64,000 nt of DNA, from the NCBI RefSeq assembly GCF_026340565.1, contig NZ_JAPEPB010000001.1, positions 310,001-374,000 of the forward strand, written 5' to 3'. A program made the translations under genes and the position numbers. The DNA comes from Kitasatospora sp. NBC_01287 (GTDB lineage Bacteria; Actinomycetota; Actinomycetes; Streptomycetales; Streptomycetaceae). The notes under the pieces were generated by a model. It had not been told where the DNA came from. It saw only the letters and a list, made by a program, of their open reading frames with translations, and did no database searches. This document shows positions 27,701 through 36,410 of the stretch, one piece after another (position 1 is the first letter of the stretch; each line of letters starts with the position of its first letter).

Positions 27701-28864
27701 TCAGCGGGTGACCGCCGCCGGGACGTTCTCGTAGATGTTGGTGCTCACGTCCGCCTGCACCCGGTAGTGCACCACGCTCAGCGGGCCGAGGCCGGAGAGC
27801 ACCTCGATCAGATCGGTCACCCCGAGCGCTGGGCAGCCCACCCCGCGCACCGCCCCCTCCAGCCGATCGATGACGGCGACCGTCGCGGCCGCCCCGAGCT
27901 CCTTGGGGTCCAGGTCACCCAGCCCTACCGGCGCCAGAACCCGCTGGGCCGCCGGCAGGTCATGGTCGCACCGGTCGTCAGCACCCGCGCCGCCGCCACC
28001 GCCACCACCGCCCTCACCGCCCAGGAGCAGCACCAGGTCGCTGGCCGCCGCCGCCAGCCGGACGGCGGCGCGGGCCCGCGAGGCGGCGTAGCACCACTGG
28101 TCCGGGTGCGGCCCCCGGATCAGCGGGAACCTGGCGCGCAGCACGTGCAGCACCTCGGTGACGTCCTCGATCACCGAGCAGGGGCGGATCGCGTACGACA
28201 GCCTGGCGGGATCCGCGACCTCCAGCCGCCGGGCCTGCTCGACGGTCGGCACACGGAGCAGCGGTCCTGACGGTCCGCCAGCCCAAGGTTCGTCGGTTCC
28301 GGTTCCGGCTCCGGCTCCGGCTCCAACCAGCAGCACGGTATCCCCGCGGCCGCGGCCTGCCCGCACCGACTCCCAGGCGGCGACCGCCGCGCGGCATCCG
28401 GTCCCGGCCGCAGCCACCGGCGGTGACCCGGCGGCGGCCCCGCGCTGCGGGCGGGGCACCGGGGCACCCGCCGCGCAGGCCCGCGGGGCGAGCGGCACGA
28501 GCACCCGGCGCGTGCGGATCACCTGGGACCAGGTGTCGACGGCCAACCGCACCAGGCTCACGTCCTGGTCGGCCGCGGCGGCGGCCGCCAGGCCGACCAC
28601 CCTGCCGTCGAGGTCGCGGTAGCTGCTGCCGACCAGCACGCCCCCGGTTCGCCGCGGCGGCCCGCTCGGCCGTGTCACCGCGTCCGGCTCCAGTGCGGCG
28701 AGCACCACCCGCGCGCCTCGCCGGACGAGCCAGGCGGCCAGCAGCGGCGCGGCCGGGCACCGTACGACACCGCGTTGCGGGTGGTTGAAGCTCGTCACCA
28801 CCGTGATCCCATCCGAGCCGGCCGCCGTGGTGGCGAACTCCTCGGTCAACAGCGACCTGTTCAC
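27701..28864 (-). CDS. Divergent IspH (LytB)-like protein lacking active-site residues
   Basis: A 387-residue protein whose C-terminal half aligns by eye with 4-hydroxy-3-methylbut-2-enyl diphosphate reductase: LLRVPTVEQARRL, VIEDVTEVLHVLRARFPLIRGP and DQWCYAASRARAAVRLA match the IspH segments around the third cluster cysteine. Candidate cluster ligands are C36, C157 and C258; the 157-258 spacing (101) equals that of E. coli C96-C197. The histidine/glutamate box (GHPEVEG) is replaced by GAGAGAGTGTDE and the serine/asparagine loop by a Gly run. So a normal IspH reaction is doubtful. GTG at 28864 follows GGGAGGG. Function unknown. Confidence 0.7.
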   Translation of the reverse strand: MNRSLLTEEFATTAAGSDGITVVTSFNHPQRGVVRCPAAPLLAAWLVRRGARVVLAALEPDAVTRPSGPPRRTGGVLVGSSYRDLDGRVVGLAAAAAADQDVSLVRLAVDTWSQVIRTRRVLVPLAPRACAAGAPVPRPQRGAAAGSPPVAAAGTGCRAAVAAWESVRAGRGRGDTVLLVGAGAGAGTGTDEPWAGGPSGPLLRVPTVEQARRLEVADPARLSYAIRPCSVIEDVTEVLHVLRARFPLIRGPHPDQWCYAASRARAAVRLAAAASDLVLLLGGEGGGGGGGGAGADDRCDHDLPAAQRVLAPVGLGDLDPKELGAAATVAVIDRLEGAVRGVGCPALGVTDLIEVLSGLGPLSVVHYRVQADVSTNIYENVPAAVTR

Positions 28865-29158
28865 TGGCCGATACCCTCCCGCCCGGCGCGTCGGCGCCGG
28901 TGTCGTGCGCCCGGGGCAGCGGGGCGCGGTCCTCCTCGTTCGGCCGGCGGGGCGGCGGAGATTGGTGGCGCCCTCGGTTCGGGTCCCAGGTTCACCCGTA
29001 CGAGGGGCGCGAGGTCGGCGGCAGAGCCGCGAGAGCCCCGGGAGAGGCCGCCGGAGAGGCGCGGCGGAGGGGCGCGGCGGACGCATGGCCGCCGGGCGAG
29101 CGGGCAGACGCCGGGCGGGCGGCAGTTCCGTCCTGGTTCTCACGGCAGGAGTCAAGCG
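28865..29158. promoter_or_regulatory. Divergent intergenic region, 294 bp
   Basis: Lies between the IspH-like gene and the SRPBCC gene and must contain both promoters. It is strongly G/C-rich with GAGAGGC-type short repeats near 29040-29070; no gene or clear operator is seen. Confidence 0.45.
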
Positions 29159-29614
29159 ATGTCAGAGCTCACGGAGTCGATCGAGGTGGACGTCCCGGCG
29201 GCGGTGGCCTACCAGCAGTGGAGCCGGTTCGAGGAGTTCCCCGCGTTCATCAGCGGCGTCGAGCGGGTCGAACGCGTCGAGCGGGTCGATCAACTCGACC
29301 GGGAAACCCCCGAGCTGACCCACTGGGTGGTGAAAGTGGGCGGCAGCGTGAAGGAGTTCGACGCCCGCGTGACCGAGCGGACGCCCGGCGAGCGGCTGGC
29401 CTGGACCACGGTGGCGGGCGAGTTGCACCAGTCGGGCGTGGTCACCTTCCACCGCCTCGGGAACGGTCGGTCCAGAATCATGCTGCAACTGGTCCACGAA
29501 CCGCACGGGCTGGTCGCGACCGTCGGCGACAAGCTCGGCTTCCCCCAGCGGCAGGCCTTCGACGGGCTGCGGCACTTCAAGGCCTTCGTCGAGTCGCGGA
29601 GCCAAGGCCGGTGA
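29159..29614 (+). CDS. SRPBCC family protein (polyketide cyclase/dehydrase-like)
   Basis: A 151-residue START-fold protein. It begins MSELTESIEVDVPAAVAYQQW, the typical first strand and helix (IEVxVP..AYxxW), and continues FEEFPAFISGVERV. The last helix is FGLRHFKAF-like (DGLRHFKAFVES). A short repeat (ERVERVERVDQLD) enlarges one loop. Such small SRPBCC proteins often bind hydrophobic ligands and many actinobacterial copies belong to stress regulons. AGGAG lies 8 bases before the ATG. Ligand unknown. Confidence 0.85.
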   Translation: MSELTESIEVDVPAAVAYQQWSRFEEFPAFISGVERVERVERVDQLDRETPELTHWVVKVGGSVKEFDARVTERTPGERLAWTTVAGELHQSGVVTFHRLGNGRSRIMLQLVHEPHGLVATVGDKLGFPQRQAFDGLRHFKAFVESRSQGR

Positions 29615-29692
29615 GGCCGCTCCCCTTCGCCGCCGTGCACCTCCCGTCAGCCTGGCCCTGCCCCGCCCCGCGTCTGCGGCCGGCCGCCGCGG

Positions 29693-29748
29693 CCGCTCAG
29701 CCGCTCAGCCGCTCAGCCGCTCAGCCGCTCAGCCGCTCAGCCGCTCAG
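29693..29748. repeat. 8-bp tandem repeat containing the phosphatase stop codon
   Basis: Seven exact copies of CCGCTCAG. On the minus strand this is CTGAGCGG; the stop codon of the SpoIIE-type phosphatase gene (29745-29747) is the first TGA, followed by six more at 8-bp steps in all three frames. Confidence 0.95.
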
Positions 29749-30881
29749 CCGCAAGGGTCCGGCACGCGGCGGACCACCGCGAGCATCGCCATGTCGTCGT
29801 CCCGGGGACCGCCGGTCCACCGCTCGACGTCGCGGACCAGCGCGTCCACCAGCTCGCGCGGCGTGCCGCGGCGCCCGAGGTCGGCCAGCCGCGGCACCGG
29901 GTCGTAGAACCGTCCGGCACCGTCGCGGGCCTCGGTCACCCCGTCGGTGACCAGCAGCAGGGTGTCGCCCACCGCGAAGCGCCAGCTCTCCGGGCCCGGC
30001 CGCGGGCCGCCGAGCGCGCCCATGCCGAGCGGCACGCCGGGGTCGCGGGCGTCCAGGCGGCGCACCGGTCCGGTGCCGGCGGGCAACAGGTAGGGCCCGG
30101 GATGGCCGCAGTCGAGCAGCCGCAGCTCGTCGCGCCCGGTGTCGAACTCGGCGAGCAGCGCGGTGATGAACCCTTCGAGCCGCACCTCCTCGTCGGCCCG
30201 CTCGGCCTCACGGATCAGGGTGCTCTCCACGGCGTCGGCCACCGCGACCAGGTCGAGGGCCTGCTGGGCGGCCTCCCGGAAGGCGCCGAGCAGCACGGAG
30301 ACCGCTGCCACCGCCTTCAACCCCTTGCCGCGCACGTCCGCGATCAGCACCCGGACGCCGAACGGGGTCTCCTGGACGGCGTAGGCGTCGCCGCCGATCA
30401 GCGCCTCCGTCTGGGCCGCGCTGTAGCGGGTGGCCACGGTGAGCGGCCCCACCTGGCTGGGCGGCAGTGGGAGCACGGCCAGCTGGGCCGCCCTGGCCAC
30501 CGACTGCACGCGGCGCAGCTGGCGTCCGTAGCGGGCGGCGATCCGGTTGATCCAGATGCCGACGGAGACGGTGAAGAGCGTGTTGGCCAGTTCGAGGTAG
30601 CCGTCGTCGTTGCCGATCGAGCCGTCCTTGGCGGTGAGCACGAGGATGCCCAGGAACACGGCGGCGCCCACGGCCACCGTGTCCCCGAGCGACAGCAGCG
30701 CGCCGGCCGCCACCACGGCGGCCGCCAGCATCGGGTCGCCCCAGTAGTCGGCGGGCGCCAGGAAGTTCCAGATCAGGCCGCCGACCACCAGCACCCAGGG
30801 CACCAGCCGCAGGTTGCGCGGCGGGGGCAAGGAGATCGACGCCATGGCAACCACGGGTCCCGTCTGTGGGGTGGGGGCCAT
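29745..30881 (-). CDS. Membrane-bound SpoIIE/RsbU-type PP2C phosphatase
   Basis: A 378-residue protein. Three or four N-terminal hydrophobic segments (about residues 20-110) are followed by a PP2C/SpoIIE domain: QTEALIGGDAYAV, VRVLIADVRGKGLKAVA, LRLLDCGHPGPYLL, LLLVTDGVTEARD and GGPRDDDMAMLAV, with metal-binding Asp residues in each. Such proteins dephosphorylate anti-anti-sigma factors. The start is uncertain: ATG at 30881 or 30845 are both in frame and neither has a strong ribosome site. The stop lies in the octamer array. Confidence 0.88.
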   Translation of the reverse strand: MAPTPQTGPVVAMASISLPPPRNLRLVPWVLVVGGLIWNFLAPADYWGDPMLAAAVVAAGALLSLGDTVAVGAAVFLGILVLTAKDGSIGNDDGYLELANTLFTVSVGIWINRIAARYGRQLRRVQSVARAAQLAVLPLPPSQVGPLTVATRYSAAQTEALIGGDAYAVQETPFGVRVLIADVRGKGLKAVAAVSVLLGAFREAAQQALDLVAVADAVESTLIREAERADEEVRLEGFITALLAEFDTGRDELRLLDCGHPGPYLLPAGTGPVRRLDARDPGVPLGMGALGGPRPGPESWRFAVGDTLLLVTDGVTEARDGAGRFYDPVPRLADLGRRGTPRELVDALVRDVERWTGGPRDDDMAMLAVVRRVPDPCG

Positions 30882-31027
30882 ACCGATTTTATCCGGCACG
30901 GGGCGGGTCGCCCGGCGACGGGGCCAGAGGTCGGCCCCGCCGCCGGTTGCGGGGCCCGCAGGCCCTCCCACCGGGTGCGGGGCGCGGGCCCCCGTGTGCC
31001 CGCGCCCCGCATCCGCCCCCGCCCCCG

Positions 31028-33163
31028 CTAGCGGGCGCGAGCGGCCACGGCCGACCCGCTCGGCACCGGGGCGTAGCCGGCGGGCCGGCCGGTGAAGGTG
31101 CCCCGGCCCTGGGTGCGGCCGCGCAGCCGGGTCGCGTACCCGAACAGCTCGGCCAGCGGCACCACGGCGGTGACCTGCGCCGTGCCGCCCCGCGAGGTCT
31201 GCCCGGTGATCCGGGCGCGCCGGGCGGCCAGGTCGCCGAGCACACCGCCCACCGCGTCCTCGGGCACGGTGACCGTGACCTCGGTCATCGGTTCGAGCAG
31301 CACCATCGCGCCCGCCCGCAGCGCCTCGCGCAGCGCCAGGCGGCCTGCCGTGCGGAACGCCTGCTCCGAGGAGTCCTTGACGTGGGTCGCCCCGTCGGTC
31401 AGGGTCACCCGCACCCCGGTCACCGGATGGCCGCCGAGCGGGCCGTCGAGCAGAGCGTCCCGGCAGCCCGCCGCCACGGCGCGCACGTACTCCTGCGGCA
31501 CCCGGCCGCCGATGACGGCAGAGCCGAAGACGAACTCCGCCGCCCCGCCCTCGCCGGGCACCAGCGGTGCCACGTCGAGCACCACCTGGGCGAACTGACC
31601 GGCGCCGCCGTCCTGTTTGACGTGCCGGTACACCAGGCCGGTGACCGGGCGGGTGGGTGTCTCCCGGTAGGCCACCTGCGGCCGCCCGACAGTCACCTCC
31701 AGCCCCTGCGCCCGGCGGATCTTCTCCACCGCGACCTCCAGGTGCAGCTCGCCCATCCCCGACAGCAGGGTCTGCCCGGTCTCGGCGTCGCCGCGCACCA
31801 CCAGCGAGGGGTCCTCCTCGGCCAGTCGGGCGAGCGCCGCCACCAGCCGCTCGGTGTCGGTGCTCCGGCGGGCCTCGACGGCCACCGAGACGACCGGGTC
31901 GGCCACTGTCGGCGGCTCCAGCAGCAGTGGTGCCGAGGGCGCGCAGAGAGTGGCGCCGGCCCGGGCGGCCTTGGGTCCGACCACCGCGACGATGTCGCCG
32001 GCCACCGCCCGCTCCACCTCGAAGTGGCGGTCGGCCTGCACCCGCAGGATCCGCGCGATCCGCTCGGTGCGCCCCGCTGCCACGTCCACCACCACCTCTC
32101 CCTTGCGCACCGTGCCGGAGTAGACCCGCAGGACGGTCAGCCGCCCGGTCGGGGCCGCCTGGACCTTGAAGACCAGCGCGGCGAACGGCGCCGCCGGGTC
32201 GGCCGGCCGCTCACACACCTCCGCCGCCATCGCCACCGCCACCGGCCCGCCCACCGACGTGCCGCGCACCGACGTGCCGCGCACCGGCGGGACGTCGAGC
32301 GGCGAGGGCAGGTAGTCCACCACGGCGTCGAGCAGCGGCTCGATCCCCCGGTTGCGGTACGCGGAGCCGCAGAGCACCACCACGCCCGCGCCGGTTCGGG
32401 TGACCTCGCGCAGCGCGGCGGCGAGGGTGTCCCCGGTGAGCGTCCCGGTGGCGCAGAACTCCTCCAGCGCCACCGGGTCCAGCTCGGAGACCGCCTCCAC
32501 CAGCAGCCGCCGGCGCAGCTCGGCCTCGGCCCGCAGCTCCTCGGGCACCGGGCCCTCGGTCAGCGTGCCCTGGCCGCCCGGCCAGCGCAGGGCGCGCGGC
32601 CGGACCAGGTCCACCACGCCGGTGAAGCCCTCCTCCTGACCGATCGGCAGCTGCACCACCAGCGGGACGGTGCCCAGCCGCTCGCGGATCGAGGCGACCG
32701 CCGTGTCGAGATCGGCGCCGGTGCGATCCAGCTTGTTGACGAAGGCGAGCCTCGGCACGCCGTGCCGGTCCGCCTGCCGCCAGACCGACTCGCTCTGCGG
32801 CTCGACCCCGGCGACGGCGTCGAAGACCGCGACCGCGCCGTCCAGCACCCGCAGCGAGCGCTCCACCTCGTCGGCGAAGTCGACGTGGCCGGGCGTGTCG
32901 ATGAGGTTGATCCGGTGGCCGGCCCAGTCGCAGCTGACCGCCGCGGCGAAGATGGTGATCCCGCGCTCGCGCTCCTGCGGGTCGAAGTCGGTGACGGTGG
33001 TGCCCTCGTGGACCTCGCCGCGCTTGTGGGTGCTGCCGGCCAGGAAGAGGATCCGCTCGGTGACCGTGGTCTTGCCGGCGTCGACGTGGGCGAGGATGCC
33101 CAGGTTGCGGACGGCGGCGAGCGGGTTGACGGACTGGCGGTCCTGTGAGGTGGTGGTGCGCAC
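31028..33163 (-). CDS. EF-G-like translation GTPase (second copy)
   Basis: A 711-residue EF-G family GTPase. G motifs: [26 protein letters not shown] and the G5 region [14 protein letters not shown]. Domains II-V follow, with [16 protein letters not shown] and the domain-IV tip [11 protein letters not shown]. The rapidly evolving differences from housekeeping EF-G ([10 protein letters not shown] repeat and altered domain IV) and the absence of rpsL, rpsG or tuf nearby mark it as a secondary EF-G, as found in many streptomycetes. AAGGG precedes the GTG. Whether it is a stress, antibiotic-protection or recycling factor is unknown. Confidence 0.92.
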   Translation of the reverse strand: MRTTTSQDRQSVNPLAAVRNLGILAHVDAGKTTVTERILFLAGSTHKRGEVHEGTTVTDFDPQERERGITIFAAAVSCDWAGHRINLIDTPGHVDFADEVERSLRVLDGAVAVFDAVAGVEPQSESVWRQADRHGVPRLAFVNKLDRTGADLDTAVASIRERLGTVPLVVQLPIGQEEGFTGVVDLVRPRALRWPGGQGTLTEGPVPEELRAEAELRRRLLVEAVSELDPVALEEFCATGTLTGDTLAAALREVTRTGAGVVVLCGSAYRNRGIEPLLDAVVDYLPSPLDVPPVRGTSVRGTSVGGPVAVAMAAEVCERPADPAAPFAALVFKVQAAPTGRLTVLRVYSGTVRKGEVVVDVAAGRTERIARILRVQADRHFEVERAVAGDIVAVVGPKAARAGATLCAPSAPLLLEPPTVADPVVSVAVEARRSTDTERLVAALARLAEEDPSLVVRGDAETGQTLLSGMGELHLEVAVEKIRRAQGLEVTVGRPQVAYRETPTRPVTGLVYRHVKQDGGAGQFAQVVLDVAPLVPGEGGAAEFVFGSAVIGGRVPQEYVRAVAAGCRDALLDGPLGGHPVTGVRVTLTDGATHVKDSSEQAFRTAGRLALREALRAGAMVLLEPMTEVTVTVPEDAVGGVLGDLAARRARITGQTSRGGTAQVTAVVPLAELFGYATRLRGRTQGRGTFTGRPAGYAPVPSGSAVAARAR

Positions 33164-33619
33164 GGCCCTTGGCCTTTCATGGTGTGCGGGAGCGGGGCTG
33201 CGCGATTCCCGGACGGTACGACCCTCGTGCGGGCCGGGCGTGGACCTCGGCCGGCCACTGCCCGGGCCGCGGTTCGGCGACGACGGGCGGGGCGGGCAGG
33301 GTCAGGCGTTCGTCTCGGGCATCCGGTACCGGCCGCGCGGCGGGCACCGGAGGATCGAGGACACCAGAATCACCTCGGAGAGCGAGGCGGGGGCGGCAAC
33401 GGCGATACGGTCACGCACGGCCAGGCCCCCCTTCTCGTCTCGGGCGCGCCGCCGATCGGTCGGGCGGCGCGTGTTCTGCGCACCACTGTAGGGATGCTGA
33501 CGCCGCGTCGGAAGCGATTTAGCGGCCGCGCGGACAGCCGCGGGCCCCTGCCGCGAACGGAGTGGCTGTGCGCCCGTCCGAGGAGGTGCCGGGGATCCGT
33601 GGCTCGGTCAGACCGCCGG
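33164..33619. other. Intergenic region, 456 bp, with a possible small ORF
   Basis: Upstream of the EF-G gene. It holds the promoter on the minus strand, the possible leader ORF at 33302-33418, and the 12-bp array at its right end. Nothing else is seen. Confidence 0.45.
33302..33418 (-). CDS. Possible 38-aa leader peptide upstream of the EF-G gene
   Basis: A minus-strand ORF begins VRDRIAVAAPASLSEVIL and ends RYRMPETNA. GTG at 33418 is preceded by AAGGGGGGCC at workable spacing. It lies 139 bp before the EF-G start and points the same way. No family is recognised; it could be a leader peptide or chance ORF. Only frame and ribosome-site evidence support it. Confidence 0.3.
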   Translation of the reverse strand: MRDRIAVAAPASLSEVILVSSILRCPPRGRYRMPETNA

Positions 33620-33654
33620 TCAGACCGCCGGTGCGGCCAGCGGTGCGGCCAACG
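33607..33654. repeat. 12-bp direct repeats at the end of the YczE-MurI gene
   Basis: TCAGACCGCCGG occurs twice (33607, 33619 region) and contains the minus-strand stop (33620-33622). A second 12-bp unit, GTGCGGCCA(G/A)CG, occurs twice at 33631-33654 and encodes PLAAPLAAP. Confidence 0.75.
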
Positions 33655-34630
33655 GGGAGCGGGTCGTGGCGTAGATGAGAATCTCGCGGGGCACCCGCGC
33701 CGCGGTGGCCAGCGCGCGGCCCACCGGGTAGGCGTGGGCGCCTGGTGGGAGGTTTCCGCGGCGACCGCTGACCATAACGTCGACGGAGCCCATGGCGCTG
33801 TGCGAGTTCCCGGTTCGGTCCAATCGCCGCAGTGTCTGGCGGGCGACCGCCTCCGCGCTGTCGTACAGGGTGGTTCCGGCGGGCAGGCTCCGCAGGATCT
33901 CCGGCGCCATCAGGGGGTAGTGCGTGCATCCCAGCACCACGGAATCGCAGTCCTCGGGGGTTCGCCCGGCCGCGTCGGCGGCGTCATCGAGCTCGGCGGC
34001 ACTCCTGTAGGCGAACCAGGGTATGAAGAACTGGGCTATCGGGCCGATCGCGAGCGAGTACATCACGGTGCCGACGCCCACACCCCCGCCGAGCAGCCAA
34101 CCCGCGGCGAGCACGGCGATCTCGATCAGGGTGCGGACGAGCCGGATGGAGCGCCCGGTCAGGGCGGAGGTGCCGGTCATCAACCCGTCCCGGGGGCCGG
34201 GTCCCAGGCGTGCGCCGACGTAGACCGCGACCGACAGGCCGTTGAGGACGATGCCTCCGGCGAGCAGACCGACGCGGGCCGGGAGGCCGAGGTGCTGGGG
34301 CAGGAGGAGGAGGCCGAGGTCGGAGGTGAACGCGAGGACGATGATGTTGGCGAAGGTGCCCAGCTTCGGCCTCTGCTTCAGGGGGATCCACAGCAGCAGC
34401 ACGAGGATGCCCACGGCAGCGCTGATCGTGCCGAAGCTGAGGGGGATGTGGTTCTCCAGGCCTTCGTTCAGGACGCTCCACGGGTTGACGCCCAGCGAGG
34501 CCCGGACCGTGACCGAGAGACTGAATCCGTACAGGGCGAGGCCGGTGAACAGCTGGGGGAGACGCCGCAGCGGACGCTCGCCGAGCGGGACGAAGGTGAT
34601 GGGCGGCATGGGTGGGCGTGTCTTGGCCAT
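33620..34630 (-). CDS. YczE-like membrane protein fused to C-terminal part of glutamate racemase
   Basis: A 336-residue chimera. Residues 1-210 are a YczE/YitT-type integral membrane protein with five or six helices (LFTGLALYGFSLSVTVRASLGVNPW, GARLGPGPRDGLMTGTS, IGPIAQFFIPWFAYR). Residues about 226-310 match the C-terminal end of MurI: CDSVVLGCTHYPLMAPEIL with the second catalytic Cys235, DSAEAVARQTLRRL and a SGRxGxLPP..AYPxGRAL tail. The N-terminal two-thirds of racemase, with its first catalytic Cys, is missing, so racemase activity is not expected. It is divergent from a MocR regulator, the usual partner of yczE. The single open frame shows no frameshift. Confidence 0.8.
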   Translation of the reverse strand: MAKTRPPMPPITFVPLGERPLRRLPQLFTGLALYGFSLSVTVRASLGVNPWSVLNEGLENHIPLSFGTISAAVGILVLLLWIPLKQRPKLGTFANIIVLAFTSDLGLLLLPQHLGLPARVGLLAGGIVLNGLSVAVYVGARLGPGPRDGLMTGTSALTGRSIRLVRTLIEIAVLAAGWLLGGGVGVGTVMYSLAIGPIAQFFIPWFAYRSAAELDDAADAAGRTPEDCDSVVLGCTHYPLMAPEILRSLPAGTTLYDSAEAVARQTLRRLDRTGNSHSAMGSVDVMVSGRRGNLPPGAHAYPVGRALATAARVPREILIYATTRSPLAAPLAAPAV

Positions 34631-34727
34631 CTGACTTTCCGTGGTCGGGTGTGCTGTCGGCGCCCGTCTCGCTGAAGCCGGCCGGCGCGCCGGAGGCCGA
34701 AGCTACGTGCCATCCGACCTGGCCGCC

Positions 34728-34753
34728 TGGTCCAATCATGAGAAAGTGGTCCA
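34728..34753. promoter_or_regulatory. MocR-type operator: direct repeat in the divergent promoter
   Basis: TGGTCCA at 34728-34734 and again at 34747-34753, a 19-bp period, ending one base before the MocR GTG start. MocR/GabR/PdxR regulators bind direct repeats near their own promoters. The site also faces the yczE chimera 98 bp away. Confidence 0.65.
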
Positions 34754-36121
34754 GTGCGAATCACGGAGAGCCAGCTGGCCGAGGCGCTGAGCGGATGGCG
34801 CACGCCTGGGATCCCGCTGATCGCGGCACTCGCCTCGGCAGTACGGGAAGGCGTCCTGGACGGCCGGCTGCGGACCGGCGGCGCGCTGCCCGCCGAGCGC
34901 CGCCTCGCTGCCGTCCTCGGCATCAGCCGCGGCACGGTGATCGCCGCGCTGACAGTTCTCCGGGACGAGGGCTGGGTGCACACACGGCAAGGAAGTGCGA
35001 GCACGTTGCGGCTCGCTCCCGTCGCGGCCGAGCGCCTGGCACCCCGATCCGCGACCGGGGAGATCGGGGTCATCGATCTGCGACGCGCCGTGCCCGCCGC
35101 GCCGCACGCCGCCTACCAGGCCGCGATGACGCGCGCGATCGGGCGCTCAGGCGTTCTCCTGGCACAGGAGGGGATCCCCGGGCCGGGACTGCCCGAACTA
35201 CGAGCCCTGATCGCCCAGCGCTACACCGAGGACGGACTCGCCACTCGGCCGGAGCAGGTCCTCGTCACCTCCGGAGCCCGCTCGGCCCTCGCCCTGCTGT
35301 GCGCGCATCTGCGACCGCGCGCGGCAGCGGTCGAGGTCCCCACCTACTTCGAGGCCCTCGGCCTGCTGCGCGGCGCCTCGACCCGGCTGAGCGGATTCAG
35401 GGTCACCTCGGAGGGCTGGGACACCGATCAGATCGCAGCCGCCTTCCACGCCGCGCGAGGCGGTCTGGCCTACCTGACACCGGACTTCCAGAACCCGACC
35501 GGCGCTCTCATGGAGAGCGCCACCCGGCGGACCGTCGCCGACCTGGCCGCGCGGCACCGTCTCACGCTCGTGGTCGACGAGACCGTGCGCGACCTCGACC
35601 TGCGCGAAGAGCCGGTCCCCGCGCCCCGGATCGAGGGCGCGCTGCTGATCGGCTCGACCAGCAAGACGGTGTGGGGCGGGCTGCGCGTGGGATGGATCCG
35701 CGGGCCCTCGGCCGTGATCGCCGAGCTTTGCCGCGACCCGCTGAGCGGCCCGCTGTCCGCGGCACCTGTCCAGCAACTCGTCGCCGTCGAACTACTCAGC
35801 GACGGCGATGAGTTGCTTCGACAGCGCCGGGCGGACCTTCGGCGCCGACGCGACCATCTCAGCGGCCTGCTGATGGGTGACAACCGGTGGCGGTTCACGA
35901 TCCCGGACGGAGGACTGGCACTGTGGCTGCGGCTGACCACTGATCGTGCGGACGAACTGGCGGCCCGAGCCCGAGCCGACGGACTCGAAATCACCCCCGG
36001 CTCCCGTTTCGCCGCCGACACCACGCTGACGCAGTACCTACGCCTGCCGTTCACCCCGCCGACCGCCGTCCTCGACCGCGTCGCCGACATCCTGGGCAGA
36101 GCCGCCCGGCAGTCAACTTGA
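34754..36121 (+). CDS. MocR-family transcriptional regulator (GntR HTH plus aminotransferase domain)
   Basis: A 455-residue regulator. The GntR winged helix (about 10-80) has IPLIAALASAVREGVLDGRL, LPAERRLAAVLGISRGTVIAAL and GWVHTRQGSAST. A fold-type I aminotransferase domain follows, with TSGARSALALL, YLTPDFQNPTGALM, VVDETVRDL and the PLP lysine in GSTSKTVWGGLRVGW (about 297). In family members PLP or an amine ligand alters DNA binding. The GTG start lies directly after the direct repeat with no ribosome site, which suggests a leaderless transcript. It is divergent from the yczE-murI chimera. Confidence 0.9.
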   Translation: MRITESQLAEALSGWRTPGIPLIAALASAVREGVLDGRLRTGGALPAERRLAAVLGISRGTVIAALTVLRDEGWVHTRQGSASTLRLAPVAAERLAPRSATGEIGVIDLRRAVPAAPHAAYQAAMTRAIGRSGVLLAQEGIPGPGLPELRALIAQRYTEDGLATRPEQVLVTSGARSALALLCAHLRPRAAAVEVPTYFEALGLLRGASTRLSGFRVTSEGWDTDQIAAAFHAARGGLAYLTPDFQNPTGALMESATRRTVADLAARHRLTLVVDETVRDLDLREEPVPAPRIEGALLIGSTSKTVWGGLRVGWIRGPSAVIAELCRDPLSGPLSAAPVQQLVAVELLSDGDELLRQRRADLRRRRDHLSGLLMGDNRWRFTIPDGGLALWLRLTTDRADELAARARADGLEITPGSRFAADTTLTQYLRLPFTPPTAVLDRVADILGRAARQST

Positions 36122-36151
36122 CCCGGCCCTGAGGGGCCGGGTCAAGTTGAC
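36112..36151. terminator. Perfect 18-bp hairpin over the MocR stop codon
   Basis: Arms GTCAACTTGACCCGGCCC (36112-36129) and its exact complement (36134-36151) with a 4-base TGAG loop. The stop codon of the MocR gene is inside the left arm. There is no U-tract, as usual in actinomycetes. Confidence 0.85.
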
Positions 36152-36269
36152 GCAGCGGTTTCACGCAGCGGTTCAGGCAGCGGTTCGCGGGACGGCCCCG
36201 CAGTCGCGGGGATCAGGGGTAGGAGACCACGTCGCTCGGACCGCCGAAGCTGGAACTCACCGAAGCTCC

Positions 36270-36410
36270 AGTACCGTTGGGGCCCGCGGCTGCCTGGAGG
36301 CCTACGTCGGCACCGAGGCGGTGCTCGGGGAGACCACCGAGTACCTCGGCGCGGCCATCGCCGACCTGATCAACCTCTTCAACCCCGAGCGGATCATCCT
36401 GGGCGGCTGA
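36270..36410 (+). pseudogene. Remnant of a ROK-family sugar kinase/repressor
   Basis: About 45 residues are recognisable: ARGCLEAYVGTEAVL, the ROK zinc/signature Cys-Leu-Glu-Ala box, then directly GETTEYLGAAIADLINLFNPERIILGG, the ROK box that normally lies about 60 residues further on. The N-terminal domain, the segment between the boxes and the C-terminal helix are missing. The upstream open frame (from 36147) shows no ROK similarity and no start signal. So it is an internally deleted fragment; its stop lies in a 14-bp repeat. Confidence 0.75.

Noticed and set aside
30866-33148. 760-codon plus-strand open frame opposite EF-G
   Set aside because: Shadow of the EF-G gene, whose GTPase motifs are unequivocal.
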